Part shown: piece after piece, positions 1-8,658 of the stretch
How positions within the stretch are numbered: the stretch's first letter is position 1
How the letters are laid out: each line of letters begins with the position of its first letter
Source of the DNA: an uncultured Lachnospiraceae bacterium
Lineage (GTDB): Bacteria > Bacillota > Clostridia > Lachnospirales > Lachnospiraceae
NCBI GenBank assembly: GCA_902774915.1
Contig: CACYKH010000003.1
Location: 1 to 64,000 of the forward strand
Reading direction: 5' to 3'
Length of the DNA stretch: 64,000 bases
Program-made: the position numbers and the translations under genes
Notes under the pieces: generated by a model
What the model was told of the DNA's origin: nothing
Seen by the model: the letters and a program-made list of their open reading frames with translations, nothing else
Databases searched by the model: none

Positions 1-327
1 GTAGAAACCTGTACACTCAAGTACTACATCTACACCAATCTCTCCCCATGGAAGCTCGTTAGCGTCTGCCTTAGCATAGATCTGAAGTGTCTTGCCATCA
101 ACAGTGATTGTGTTAGCATCATCATCAGCCTCAACTGTATGAAGATTCTCGCCGATCTTTCCAGCGTATCCACCCTGTGCTGTATCATACTTCAGAAGGT
201 GAGCAAGCATTGAAGGCTTTGTAAGATCGTTGATTGCAACTACCTCATATCCCTCAGCGCCGAACATCTGTCTGAATGCAAGACGTCCAATACGTCCAAA
301 TCCATTAATCGCTACTTTTACTGCCAT
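1..327 (-). CDS. gap: Glyceraldehyde-3-phosphate dehydrogenase, N-terminal part (cut by window edge)
   Basis: The 109 visible codons begin [20 protein letters not shown], the classic NAD-binding GxGRIGR start of GAPDH, and continue through [20 protein letters not shown] and a [10 protein letters not shown] segment before leaving the window. The enzyme oxidises glyceraldehyde-3-phosphate to 1,3-bisphosphoglycerate in cytoplasmic glycolysis. The start is firm: ATG at 327 follows a strong cttaggagg Shine-Dalgarno site at the expected distance. The catalytic Cys region lies outside the window. A good sigma-A-type promoter lies about 80-110 bp upstream, so gap is probably expressed from its own promoter. 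The gene upstream runs divergently. Confidence 0.96.
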   Translation of the reverse strand, partial: MAVKVAINGFGRIGRLAFRQMFGAEGYEVVAINDLTKPSMLAHLLKYDTAQGGYAGKIGENLHTVEADDDANTITVDGKTLQIYAKADANELPWGEIGVDVVLECTGFY

Positions 328-409
328 TTTGTAAATCCTCCTAAGATTTTATTATATTGATGAATGCCGGCAGATAATGAATCAAACCAGCTAAACATTC
401 TGCCTTAAT

Positions 410-438
410 ATAATAACTTTTTTTAGGTCTTATTTCAA
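410..438 (-). promoter_or_regulatory. Predicted sigma-A promoter of gap
   Basis: On the minus strand, TTGAAA (-35) is followed after 17 nt by TATTAT (-10). An imperfect inverted repeat (ggcaga...tctgcc, about 370-404) lies in the 5' leader between the promoter and the ribosome binding site. Predicted from sequence only. Confidence 0.6.
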
Positions 439-573
439 GACTGGATTTACCAATTTCGGTAAAATAAATAGCATTTTTCACGAATTATTTTGTTTAAATT
501 GCACTTAGTTTTCTGTAATAAATTTATGTCAACTAATATTCCCAACTTTCAACTAGAGCAAACTTCACATATA

Positions 574-582
574 TGGTAGAAT
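574..582 (+). promoter_or_regulatory. Extended -10 element upstream of the PHP phosphoesterase
   Basis: TGGTAGAAT fits an extended -10 (TGn plus TAGAAT) 33 nt before the ATG. No convincing -35 is present at 17 nt spacing. Confidence 0.35.
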
Positions 583-615
583 AAGTCACTAGGGACAGAT
601 TATGAGGTTAGTATA

Positions 616-1479
616 ATGAAAGTAAGAACGGATTATCATTTACACTCGCAGTTTTCGAGTGATTGTGAAACAGATATATATGAAATAGTAAAGACGGCTC
701 AGGAAAAGGGGCTTAGTTCTTTATGCTTTACGGATCATAATGATCTGGATTTTCCTGATACTCTTGAAAAGATAAAGTTTGATCTGGACATTACGAATTA
801 TATCGATACTCTTTCAAAGCTCCGCGAGGAATATAAGGATAGTTTTGATATAAGGATTGGTGTTGAGCAGGGACTGATGCCTTCTACATGCGAAGCCCTG
901 AGTAATTATTCCAAAGAGCATAGTGGACTGGACTTTATCATCTGCTCTTCTCACGTAGTAGACGGGATGGACCCTTACTATCCAGAAGGCTGGAAAAATC
1001 CTGATGGAAGTTATAAGGATGAGAACGAATTATATACTAAGTATTTTGAAGACATGCTTTATATAGTAAAGAATTTTAATGACTATAATGTTTATGGTCA
1101 TATGGATTATATCTTCCGCTATGGTCCTGACAAAAAAGAAGGTTTTAAAAAGGTCACGAATGAAATATTTTGTAACCTCTACTTTCCTAAGTATAAAGAT
1201 GTAATCGCCGAGATACTAAAAACAATAATAGAAAATGGCAAGGGAATTGAAATAAATACCGGAAGTCTTTACAGAGGTATGGACTATGCCCATCCTCATA
1301 TCGAAATCCTTAAGCTTTACAGGGACTTGGGTGGTGAGATTCTGACCTTCGGAAGCGATGCTCATGACCTTGAGCATATAGGCTACAAAATTGAAGAAGC
1401 TGCCGAATTGGCAAAGTCCATAAATTTTAAAGCTTATTGCACATTCAAAGATTTAAAACCAGCATTTCACGATCTATAA
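616..1479 (+). CDS. PHP-domain phosphoesterase, histidinol-phosphatase (HisJ/HisK)-like
   Basis: This 287-residue protein starts with the PHP metal motif DYHLHSQFSSDC (HxH) and has FTDHNDLDFP, a conserved central His (ICSSHVVD), YGHMDYI and a late GSDAHD motif, which together make the trinuclear metal site of the PHP superfamily. The length and the GVEQG-like segment fit the HisJ/HisK histidinol-phosphate phosphatases (L-histidinol phosphate to histidinol, cytoplasmic His synthesis). No other his gene is nearby, so the substrate is inferred; other phosphate monoesters are possible. The gene stands alone on the plus strand, divergent from gap, and ends at a bidirectional terminator facing the kinase operon. 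Confidence 0.78.
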   Translation: MKVRTDYHLHSQFSSDCETDIYEIVKTAQEKGLSSLCFTDHNDLDFPDTLEKIKFDLDITNYIDTLSKLREEYKDSFDIRIGVEQGLMPSTCEALSNYSKEHSGLDFIICSSHVVDGMDPYYPEGWKNPDGSYKDENELYTKYFEDMLYIVKNFNDYNVYGHMDYIFRYGPDKKEGFKKVTNEIFCNLYFPKYKDVIAEILKTIIENGKGIEINTGSLYRGMDYAHPHIEILKLYRDLGGEILTFGSDAHDLEHIGYKIEEAAELAKSINFKAYCTFKDLKPAFHDL

Positions 1480-1485
1480 AAATCA

Positions 1486-1510
1486 AGGGCATATCAAAAT
1501 GATATGCCCT
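1486..1510. terminator. Bidirectional intrinsic terminator
   Basis: A perfect 10-bp stem, agggcatatc/gatatgccct, with loop aaaat is flanked by A-rich and T-rich runs. It lies between two convergent genes and can serve both. Confidence 0.85.
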
Positions 1511-1515
1511 TTTCA

Positions 1516-4188
1516 TTATTCATCATTTACTACTGTTATGCTAAATGCGCCCGGTCCGAAACTTGTTGCTACAACTGGATTAGTCTGGACAAAGTAAATC
1601 TTTTTGAAATTATGCTTCTCTTTTATCAGGCTTTTAATATAATCAAGATCTTTCTTTGAAAGACCTACATAGTTCACAAAGACAACTTCTTCACTTAGAT
1701 TATTGTACATCAAAGCTTTATGAACAAATCTTTTCCACACTCTTTCCGATGATCCAAAGAGCATACCAGCCATTTCGATTTTTCCATTCTTTGTATAGGA
1801 GAATGGTCTCAGCATAAGTGACTTCATGAATCCTGCATAATTTGTGCTGACAAAACCAGCTCTTGCCAGATAATCCATGTTATCTATCATAATGCTATTC
1901 TTAATTCTTTCTTTTAGCTTGCCAAGTCTAAGTACAACTTCTTCAACACCCATACCAGCTTCTATCATACGGCAAGCAAAAATTGCCACAAGACCCTGAC
2001 CACTTCCCATATGACGACTATCAAATACAGTAACGTTATCAAAGGATTCAGCTGCTTCCATAGAATATTTGTATGGATGATGTTCCATGTCAGATGACAT
2101 TGTAATATGTATTATATTATTTGCTGTTGTAAGATTCTCAGCAAAGAATTTCTCATAATCATCCGGCTTTGGAGAACGGGTAACGACCTTATTATTAGGA
2201 TCAGCCATATATTCCATAAGACCTGTTGTATCTATATCAATACCCTCTCTGAACATACCTTCAGAAGTCTTGACCTTATGATTTATAACTGTAATCCTAT
2301 ACTTATCAAGTATTTCCTGAGTAAGATTACATGTACTTTCAGTAGTAATAGCAATCCTTCTCTTTCGCTGACTCTCCTGCATCATGGAGATTGCATCTCC
2401 AGTTTCAAGACCACTGGAATCTATAACACGGATAAGAGACTGAGGAAGCTGTCTAAATACTTCATTTTCAAGATCATTTCCGGTAACAGGCTTTACTACA
2501 TAACCATTAAAACCTTCTCTTGCATAGATAACTCGGTTCTCTTCACCGGCATTTGCTGTAAGAACAACAATACTTGTTTCCTTATTCTTTCCACCAACCT
2601 GATTACGAATATTTCTGAAACACTCCACTCCGTCCATTTCTGGCATCAGATGATCCATGAAAATAAGATTATATTCTTTATCCAGAGTTTTCTCTAAAGC
2701 CTCTACTCCGTTCTTCGCTGTGTCTATCTGAATCTTTGTATCACGAAGAAGCTTTGTAACAACAAGAAGGTTTGCTTCGTTATCATCAACCACAAGAAGC
2801 TTTGCATCTGGAGCTTCAAATTTATGATTATAGCTGGAGCGATTATGCACTCTATGCCTCTTTTCATAATCATATTCGCCAAGCTCTTTATCTGAATTAG
2901 CCTTCTGAGGAATCTCGATAATAAACGTAGAGCCCTTCGTATATACACTGTTAACAGTTACCTTACCACCCATCAGATCAAGGAACTGCTTAACAATAGA
3001 AAGACCAAGTCCTGTTCCTTCTATATGTTTCGTATTAGTCTCATCAACACGCTTAAATGCAGTAAAGAGATATGGAATGTCCTCTTTCTTGATACCCATA
3101 CCAGTATCTTCTACGGTATAGATCATATTAACAAGGCCATCATCCTTCTTTTCACATTCAACAGAAAGTGAAATGGAACCTTCTTTAGTATATTTAATCG
3201 CATTATTCAGGATATTCATAAGAATCTGTTTAATTCTTACTTCGTCTCCTCTAAGCTCAGTAGGGATATCCGGAGCAACATTTATATGGAAATCCAGATT
3301 CTTTTCCTTCGCACGCAGCCAGAGCATTCCAACGATTTCAGAAAGCATACTGCCTGTATTATATGGTTCTACAAGAATACGCATATCTCCAGCCTGGAAC
3401 TTGGACATGTCCAGAATATCGTTGATTGTATTAAGAAGCATTTTACTGGCAGCACGAATGTTAACAGCATCCTCAGCTATCTCGTCACTGATGTCCTCTC
3501 GCAAGATCATTTCATTGAGACCAATTATGGTATTAATAGGAGTACGAATTTCATGACTCATACTCGAGAAGAATCTATTCTGAGATGCAACAAGGCCTTC
3601 AATTTCCTTATTCTTTTCTTCGGAAATCTGCCTTTCTCGTTCTATCATATTATGCTGATTTGTAAGAATAAACGCAGTATTAAAACCAACAACGATAAGC
3701 GTTGTAAAGGAAATCAGATATGCTTCCAGATTTGTAAATTCAATCATGCTATTTTGAACAAAAGCACCGACAAAATATACAAAAACTCCAATAACTGCTA
3801 ATGCAGCGGTGAATAGCTTTTTCATAGTGTCAGTTTTTAGTCCAATATTTACTATAATAACAATATATAAAAACCAAATAGGGGCATCTCCCTTAATTCC
3901 GCCACCAATAAGAAAAATCACAGGGAAAAAGAAAGCACCTAATAAAATACAGATAATTATGGTTCCCAAATCAACTTTTTCAGAACGTGCCGTAAGAAAT
4001 CCTATTAAAGAAACAAGGGCAAAGGCAACAAAAACAACAGCGGTATTAAGGCTAAATCCACTGACTAATAATCTCACCAAAAAGGATACGAATAGAATTT
4101 CACAGGTTATGAGAATTTCAAAAACGTAAACTCTTACACGAAGATCAATGTTTTCATTTGTTGCAAATTTTTTTAGTCTACTAGGCAT
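1516..4188 (-). CDS. Membrane hybrid histidine kinase fused to a receiver and a C-terminal DegV (fatty-acid-binding) domain
   Basis: 890 residues. Residues 20-175 hold about six hydrophobic segments (a membrane sensor with little extracellular part). A short coiled coil (180-200) leads to HisKA with phospho-acceptor His212 (SHEIRTP), then HATPase with N box (NILNNAIKY, about 325), DTGMG (361) and GTGLGLS (391). A receiver follows at about 462-580, with phospho-acceptor Asp512 (FMDHLMPEMDG) and Lys566. Residues 611-890 are a complete DegV/EDD-type domain: ITTESTCNL start, VVTRSPKPDDY (like TSQPS), VFDSRHMGSGQG, YLARAGFVS and a terminal SFGPGAFS. DegV proteins bind fatty acids, and FakB members present them to FakA kinase. 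The His that usually precedes GPG appears to be Ser here, so a sensing or output role is more likely than FakB catalysis. Its start overlaps the upstream kinase gene by 16 nt, implying translational coupling. Confidence 0.9.
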   Translation of the reverse strand: MPSRLKKFATNENIDLRVRVYVFEILITCEILFVSFLVRLLVSGFSLNTAVVFVAFALVSLIGFLTARSEKVDLGTIIICILLGAFFFPVIFLIGGGIKGDAPIWFLYIVIIVNIGLKTDTMKKLFTAALAVIGVFVYFVGAFVQNSMIEFTNLEAYLISFTTLIVVGFNTAFILTNQHNMIERERQISEEKNKEIEGLVASQNRFFSSMSHEIRTPINTIIGLNEMILREDISDEIAEDAVNIRAASKMLLNTINDILDMSKFQAGDMRILVEPYNTGSMLSEIVGMLWLRAKEKNLDFHINVAPDIPTELRGDEVRIKQILMNILNNAIKYTKEGSISLSVECEKKDDGLVNMIYTVEDTGMGIKKEDIPYLFTAFKRVDETNTKHIEGTGLGLSIVKQFLDLMGGKVTVNSVYTKGSTFIIEIPQKANSDKELGEYDYEKRHRVHNRSSYNHKFEAPDAKLLVVDDNEANLLVVTKLLRDTKIQIDTAKNGVEALEKTLDKEYNLIFMDHLMPEMDGVECFRNIRNQVGGKNKETSIVVLTANAGEENRVIYAREGFNGYVVKPVTGNDLENEVFRQLPQSLIRVIDSSGLETGDAISMMQESQRKRRIAITTESTCNLTQEILDKYRITVINHKVKTSEGMFREGIDIDTTGLMEYMADPNNKVVTRSPKPDDYEKFFAENLTTANNIIHITMSSDMEHHPYKYSMEAAESFDNVTVFDSRHMGSGQGLVAIFACRMIEAGMGVEEVVLRLGKLKERIKNSIMIDNMDYLARAGFVSTNYAGFMKSLMLRPFSYTKNGKIEMAGMLFGSSERVWKRFVHKALMYNNLSEEVVFVNYVGLSKKDLDYIKSLIKEKHNFKKIYFVQTNPVVATSFGPGAFSITVVNDE

Positions 4189-6770
4189 AATATCTTCTCT
4201 CCCAAAGACTTAAAAATATCAAGCACTCGAACATGATTCTCCTCTATATAAGAAGCATCCTCATCATGTGCAGCTTTCTCAAGCTTAAGTGCATCCTCTG
4301 TAATATCAGGTCTTGCACCGATCATCTTAGATGAACTTTTCATGGCATGAATGATAATTTCATATTCCTTCCAGTTCTTCTCTTCAAAGAAATTATTTAA
4401 TTTAGTAACCTTACCATCCATTTCAGATGCAAACTGTAGTAGTACGTCATGATACAGATCTGGATCGCCACCAAGGAAGATTAGCGCTCTATCCATATCG
4501 ACATCTATCTTTGCGAGTTCATTCTTTAAGAACTCCGCATCATTTGATCCTGATGATGAACCATCGTCCGGACCAAACTCAAGAACCTCATCATCACTCG
4601 TAGCATCAAATTCCAGAACTTCGTCATCAACTGAAGCCTCAAACTCTAGAACTTCATCTTCAACTGATGCATCAGTCACATTTGCTTCTTTAGTTTCAGG
4701 AACCTCATCTTCTTTATTTACAAAAGAAATTGAATTCTTAGGAAGCAATCTCTTAAGCGTTCTTTCAAGCTCTTCTATTTCAATAGGCTTACTTACAAAG
4801 CCATCAAATCCCTCTGACAAGAACATCTGCTTAGCAGAGCTCATGGCATTTGCAGTAAGAGCAACAACAGGAATCTCCCGATTCAGTCCCTTTACATCAG
4901 AACGAATTTTCTTCATTGCTTCAACACCATCCATATTTCCCATCATATGGTCCATAAAGATGATATCGTACCTATGGTCTCTACATAGATCAATAGACTC
5001 CTGGCCCGAAGTTGCAGTACTGACTTCCATTCCATATCTCTTAAGAATGCTCTTCGCAACTATCAGATTCATTGGCTCATCGTCTACTACAAGAGCATGA
5101 ACATCTGTAACGCGTAATGTGTCCCCAGGCTCTTTATTAGATTTAAGACCACTATTAAGAATAGAAACAATAGGAAAAGCGTAGAATGGTTTTGTAGATA
5201 AACGAACCTTTGAATTCTTTGGAAGTTCAAATCCAGGTTCAGAAATAACTACAACCGATATATTATCTGCAATTGATTCAATATATTCTCTGTCAGAAAC
5301 ATACTCATTATCATTAATAAGAAGATGTGTAAGGTTAGCACTGCTTACAACCTTCTTAAGAGACTCAATGCTCTCAACTCTATGCATCTCAACACCCAGT
5401 CCCTTTGTAATAGATAAAGACTGTGAATTGTAATAATCTCTTACTACCGGATTAGATATATTATCAAACTTAAGATATGCAGCCAGATTAATCTCTCCCG
5501 GCTTAGAAACCGACATACAACTACTTGGTTCAACTACTGCCATTGGAAGACTAACCCTTACAGTTGTTCCAACCTCTGGTTTACTATTAATAGTCATGAA
5601 ACCACCAAGAAGAGAAACAAAACCGGATACTATAGAAAGTCCAAGGCCCAGTCCACTACCAACTCTGGCTCTTCCCGAATCTGACTGATAGAACCTCTCA
5701 TAAATCAGTTCCAGTTCTTCCTCATTCATTCCTATTCCTGTGTCAGAAACTTGGATAAACAGGTTAACTCCATAACCCTGAAGTTCAGAAGAAAGCTTTA
5801 AGAAAACACCACCCTCACTTGTATACTTAAGTCCATTTGATACAAGAGCTTTAATTATCTTCTTAAGCTTTGTTACATCGCTATTCATAACAGCCGGAAT
5901 AGCAGGATCAATATCAATAACCAGCTCAACACCTGGTTTCATCATTTCACGAAGATCAGGCATGATATCATTTACTGCTGATGAAAGCATAAAGTCCTCA
6001 CTATTTTTAACGATATTACCTCTATCAATCTCAGAGAAATCAAGAATATCGCCAATCTGATCTGATACACGATTACCAGCCTTGCGAACCTCTTCCATAT
6101 CCTTTTTTACTTCTGGATTTTCTTCCTTATCAATACAAATACCAGAAAGACCAATGATGGCATTTACAGGTGTACGTATCTCATGGGATACATTTGCCAG
6201 GAAATCATTCAGTCTTTCTGTAGATTCGGTGAGCTCATCAATCTCCTCCTTTGAGGAACGGATTACTTCACCCCAGTTATCAATTATTGTTTTCAGGAAA
6301 TATGCCAGCATTGTGATTACAGAATAATGCATGGTAATGCGGCAGATATCGATAACACCAAAATGAACACCATTATAGACCATCTCTGTCAGGTCATATG
6401 TCATTGTGATGTAATATGTAATCTGACACAGAGTAAGAAGTGGCTTAACTCCGGTCATAATGAAAAGCATCATAATAGCGGCCATAACTATGGCCAGATC
6501 GTAGGTACTAGTGCTGTGAATACCATAGATCAGATAATTACACATCATGATCATGGCTATGATCCACAGTCTTTGTATGTCTGAAAATAGAGATTTGATA
6601 TGTAGTATCCAGCAGCACGAAACTGCGACTGCAATCAACAAAAGAACCCATTTATCCCATCCAAGGAGAAATGTGATTATAACGTGCATCAAAGCAAATA
6701 TGGTATAGCCGACAACAAGGATAATGCGTCCTACATCGAACATTTCTTTTGTTTCTTTGTTAAACTCCAT
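4173..6770 (-). CDS. Membrane hybrid histidine kinase with receiver and HPt domain
   Basis: 865 residues. Residues 14-160 form about five to six membrane segments. HisKA has His196 (SHEIRTP); HATPase shows NGLKYT (312), DTGIGM (343) and GSGLGLGLS (371). A receiver-like stretch at about 430-545 lacks a clear phospho-acceptor Asp (LLINDNEY) and looks degenerate. The true receiver (about 556-675) has Asp607 (FMDHMMGNMDG) and Lys661. An acidic linker with three near-copies of DEVLEF (705-732) leads to a C-terminal HPt domain with His808 (HAMKSSSKM). The protein therefore carries all modules of a His-Asp-His phosphorelay, and the HPt could phosphorylate the receivers of the REC-GGDEF-REC protein encoded 30 nt upstream. 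The ribosome binding site is weak (ggggttt). Confidence 0.9.
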   Translation of the reverse strand: MEFNKETKEMFDVGRIILVVGYTIFALMHVIITFLLGWDKWVLLLIAVAVSCCWILHIKSLFSDIQRLWIIAMIMMCNYLIYGIHSTSTYDLAIVMAAIMMLFIMTGVKPLLTLCQITYYITMTYDLTEMVYNGVHFGVIDICRITMHYSVITMLAYFLKTIIDNWGEVIRSSKEEIDELTESTERLNDFLANVSHEIRTPVNAIIGLSGICIDKEENPEVKKDMEEVRKAGNRVSDQIGDILDFSEIDRGNIVKNSEDFMLSSAVNDIMPDLREMMKPGVELVIDIDPAIPAVMNSDVTKLKKIIKALVSNGLKYTSEGGVFLKLSSELQGYGVNLFIQVSDTGIGMNEEELELIYERFYQSDSGRARVGSGLGLGLSIVSGFVSLLGGFMTINSKPEVGTTVRVSLPMAVVEPSSCMSVSKPGEINLAAYLKFDNISNPVVRDYYNSQSLSITKGLGVEMHRVESIESLKKVVSSANLTHLLINDNEYVSDREYIESIADNISVVVISEPGFELPKNSKVRLSTKPFYAFPIVSILNSGLKSNKEPGDTLRVTDVHALVVDDEPMNLIVAKSILKRYGMEVSTATSGQESIDLCRDHRYDIIFMDHMMGNMDGVEAMKKIRSDVKGLNREIPVVALTANAMSSAKQMFLSEGFDGFVSKPIEIEELERTLKRLLPKNSISFVNKEDEVPETKEANVTDASVEDEVLEFEASVDDEVLEFDATSDDEVLEFGPDDGSSSGSNDAEFLKNELAKIDVDMDRALIFLGGDPDLYHDVLLQFASEMDGKVTKLNNFFEEKNWKEYEIIIHAMKSSSKMIGARPDITEDALKLEKAAHDEDASYIEENHVRVLDIFKSLGEKILCLVD

Positions 6771-6800
6771 ACAAACCCCAAAAAACTAAAACTAATAGTT

Positions 6801-8609
6801 TTATTCCTCATCCTCAAGACTCTTAGGTCTTCTATATCTTTTTCTGAGTGACGTAAGCTCAAGAACGTGATTCACTCTGGCTTTAAGCACCTCTTCTTTA
6901 TATGGCTTCTTAATGAAATCCATAACGCCCTTTGAAAGCGCTTTAACTTCAACCTCATCACTAAGTCCATCAGATAAAAGAACAACAGGAACTCTACTGA
7001 TATCATCGCCAACTTCTTTCAGCTTTTCCAAAACATCAAATCCATTCATATCTGGCATATTGAAATCGAGGAGAATGAGTTCCGGAACCTTTTCAACTGA
7101 GCGAGCATAATCAAAGAATGCCGCGCAATTATCAAAGCTATGAACAGTAATTCCAAACTTGCTAAGAACATTTGCTATAAATGTTCTATCAGGTTCAGTT
7201 GCTTCAACAAGAGCAACATCTGCAGTAGCATTTACTGGAGAAATACCATTATCATTTCTAACAAACTTAAAATCATAGTTTATAACAACAGCAGATTTAT
7301 CCAAATTTGTTTCAGACAAGGAATTATAGGATTCATTCCAATCATCAATAACATTATTGATAACCCTGGTTACAAACTCTTCACGAATATCAGTAAGCAG
7401 AATGTAATATTGATTATATCTGCTTCTAGTAAGAAGATCAGATTTACGAAGAGATTCTCTTATATGATTACCAAATTCATCGCAGCAATTCTTATAACAC
7501 TCTGCATCAGCACCTTCGGCCTGTTCCAATGTAAAAAGAACTTTACAGGAATTGATGTTATTTCTAAGAAAATATCTGGTTGTATAACGGAATACATAGG
7601 AAAAAGCTTCCATATCCAGCTGCATCGCCACATTTGGAATATTTCTCTCACCCATTATTTCAGATAATGTATTTATATCCTGAACATCAGACTCATCTTC
7701 TGTATCAAAAAGGTCAGAAGAATAAACCGAACAACCATGTTTTCCATTCTTCTTAACTATATAAAGACATTTATCAGCAAGCTTTAGCAGTGAATTATAA
7801 TCATTACCATGTTTAGGAACCATGATGGCTCCAACTGATGTACCAAGAGGAATATTCATGTCCTCTCCCATCATTTCCTTGGCTGATTTAAGAAGTTTTT
7901 CATTTAACTGCCTGGTGATATCTTCAACTGTTTCTTCATCCTCAACTCCGCGACAGAAAGAAACGAATTCATCTCCACCAATACGTCCATACTTACTTCC
8001 CTGAGGAACTGTCTCTCGGATTATATTTGCAAAAGAAATAAGAACCTTATCTCCCATCTCATGACCGTAAATATCATTAACAAGCTTAAAGGAATCCAGG
8101 TCAATCATCATAAGACAGCCACTCTTTTCAACACACATCTTAGAAAGAGCTGTACTAGTAGCAGCCTTATTCAAAAACCCGGTAAGCTTATCTAGAGTAG
8201 CTTCACTCTTAAGAGATTTCATCTCCGACTGCATTGATATAACATTATCTATACGACGAAGCAGAACATCAGGGTTAAAAGGCTTTCTGACAAAATCAGA
8301 AACACCAACCTCAAAGCCTTTAGTCTCTGTTCCAGACTTCTCGTCTGCCGTAAGGAAAATAACAGGAGTTTCATTAAGTTCCTTTTCTTTTTCCAATTCA
8401 CGGAGCTTTTCCAAAGTTTCAAACCCGTCCATTTCAGGCATCATAATATCAAGAAGAATAAGATCCGGAGCCCCATTCTCAGATATATAATTTATTAATG
8501 CCTTTCCAGACTTAAGAGCTGTAACCCTCATATTGTTTTTGCTGAGAATACTTCCTGCAACCTTCAGATTAGCAGTGTCATCATCAACAACCATTATCCA
8601 TTTTGCCAT
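6801..8609 (-). CDS. Response regulator diguanylate cyclase (REC-GGDEF-degenerate GGDEF-REC)
   Basis: 602 residues from the ATG at 8609; a TTG four codons' length upstream is too close to the GAGAGG ribosome binding site. The first receiver (1-125) has DDD at 9-11, Asp54 and Lys109. The GGDEF domain has an intact active site at 211-215, so it should make c-di-GMP from GTP. The RxxD inhibitory site is absent (PQGS in its place). Residues about 325-455 resemble a second GGDEF domain whose signature has decayed to RYNQYYI. A second receiver ends the protein (about 463-585), with Asp515 (LLDFNMPDMNG) and Lys563 but no acidic pair at its start (EATEPD). It is first in the three-gene signalling operon, with no terminator before the hybrid kinase gene. 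Confidence 0.9.
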   Translation of the reverse strand: MAKWIMVVDDDTANLKVAGSILSKNNMRVTALKSGKALINYISENGAPDLILLDIMMPEMDGFETLEKLRELEKEKELNETPVIFLTADEKSGTETKGFEVGVSDFVRKPFNPDVLLRRIDNVISMQSEMKSLKSEATLDKLTGFLNKAATSTALSKMCVEKSGCLMMIDLDSFKLVNDIYGHEMGDKVLISFANIIRETVPQGSKYGRIGGDEFVSFCRGVEDEETVEDITRQLNEKLLKSAKEMMGEDMNIPLGTSVGAIMVPKHGNDYNSLLKLADKCLYIVKKNGKHGCSVYSSDLFDTEDESDVQDINTLSEIMGERNIPNVAMQLDMEAFSYVFRYTTRYFLRNNINSCKVLFTLEQAEGADAECYKNCCDEFGNHIRESLRKSDLLTRSRYNQYYILLTDIREEFVTRVINNVIDDWNESYNSLSETNLDKSAVVINYDFKFVRNDNGISPVNATADVALVEATEPDRTFIANVLSKFGITVHSFDNCAAFFDYARSVEKVPELILLDFNMPDMNGFDVLEKLKEVGDDISRVPVVLLSDGLSDEVEVKALSKGVMDFIKKPYKEEVLKARVNHVLELTSLRKRYRRPKSLEDEE

Positions 8610-8658
8610 AAGCAAATACCTCTCAAACTTATGTAACTATTAAGTATATATGTATCTT

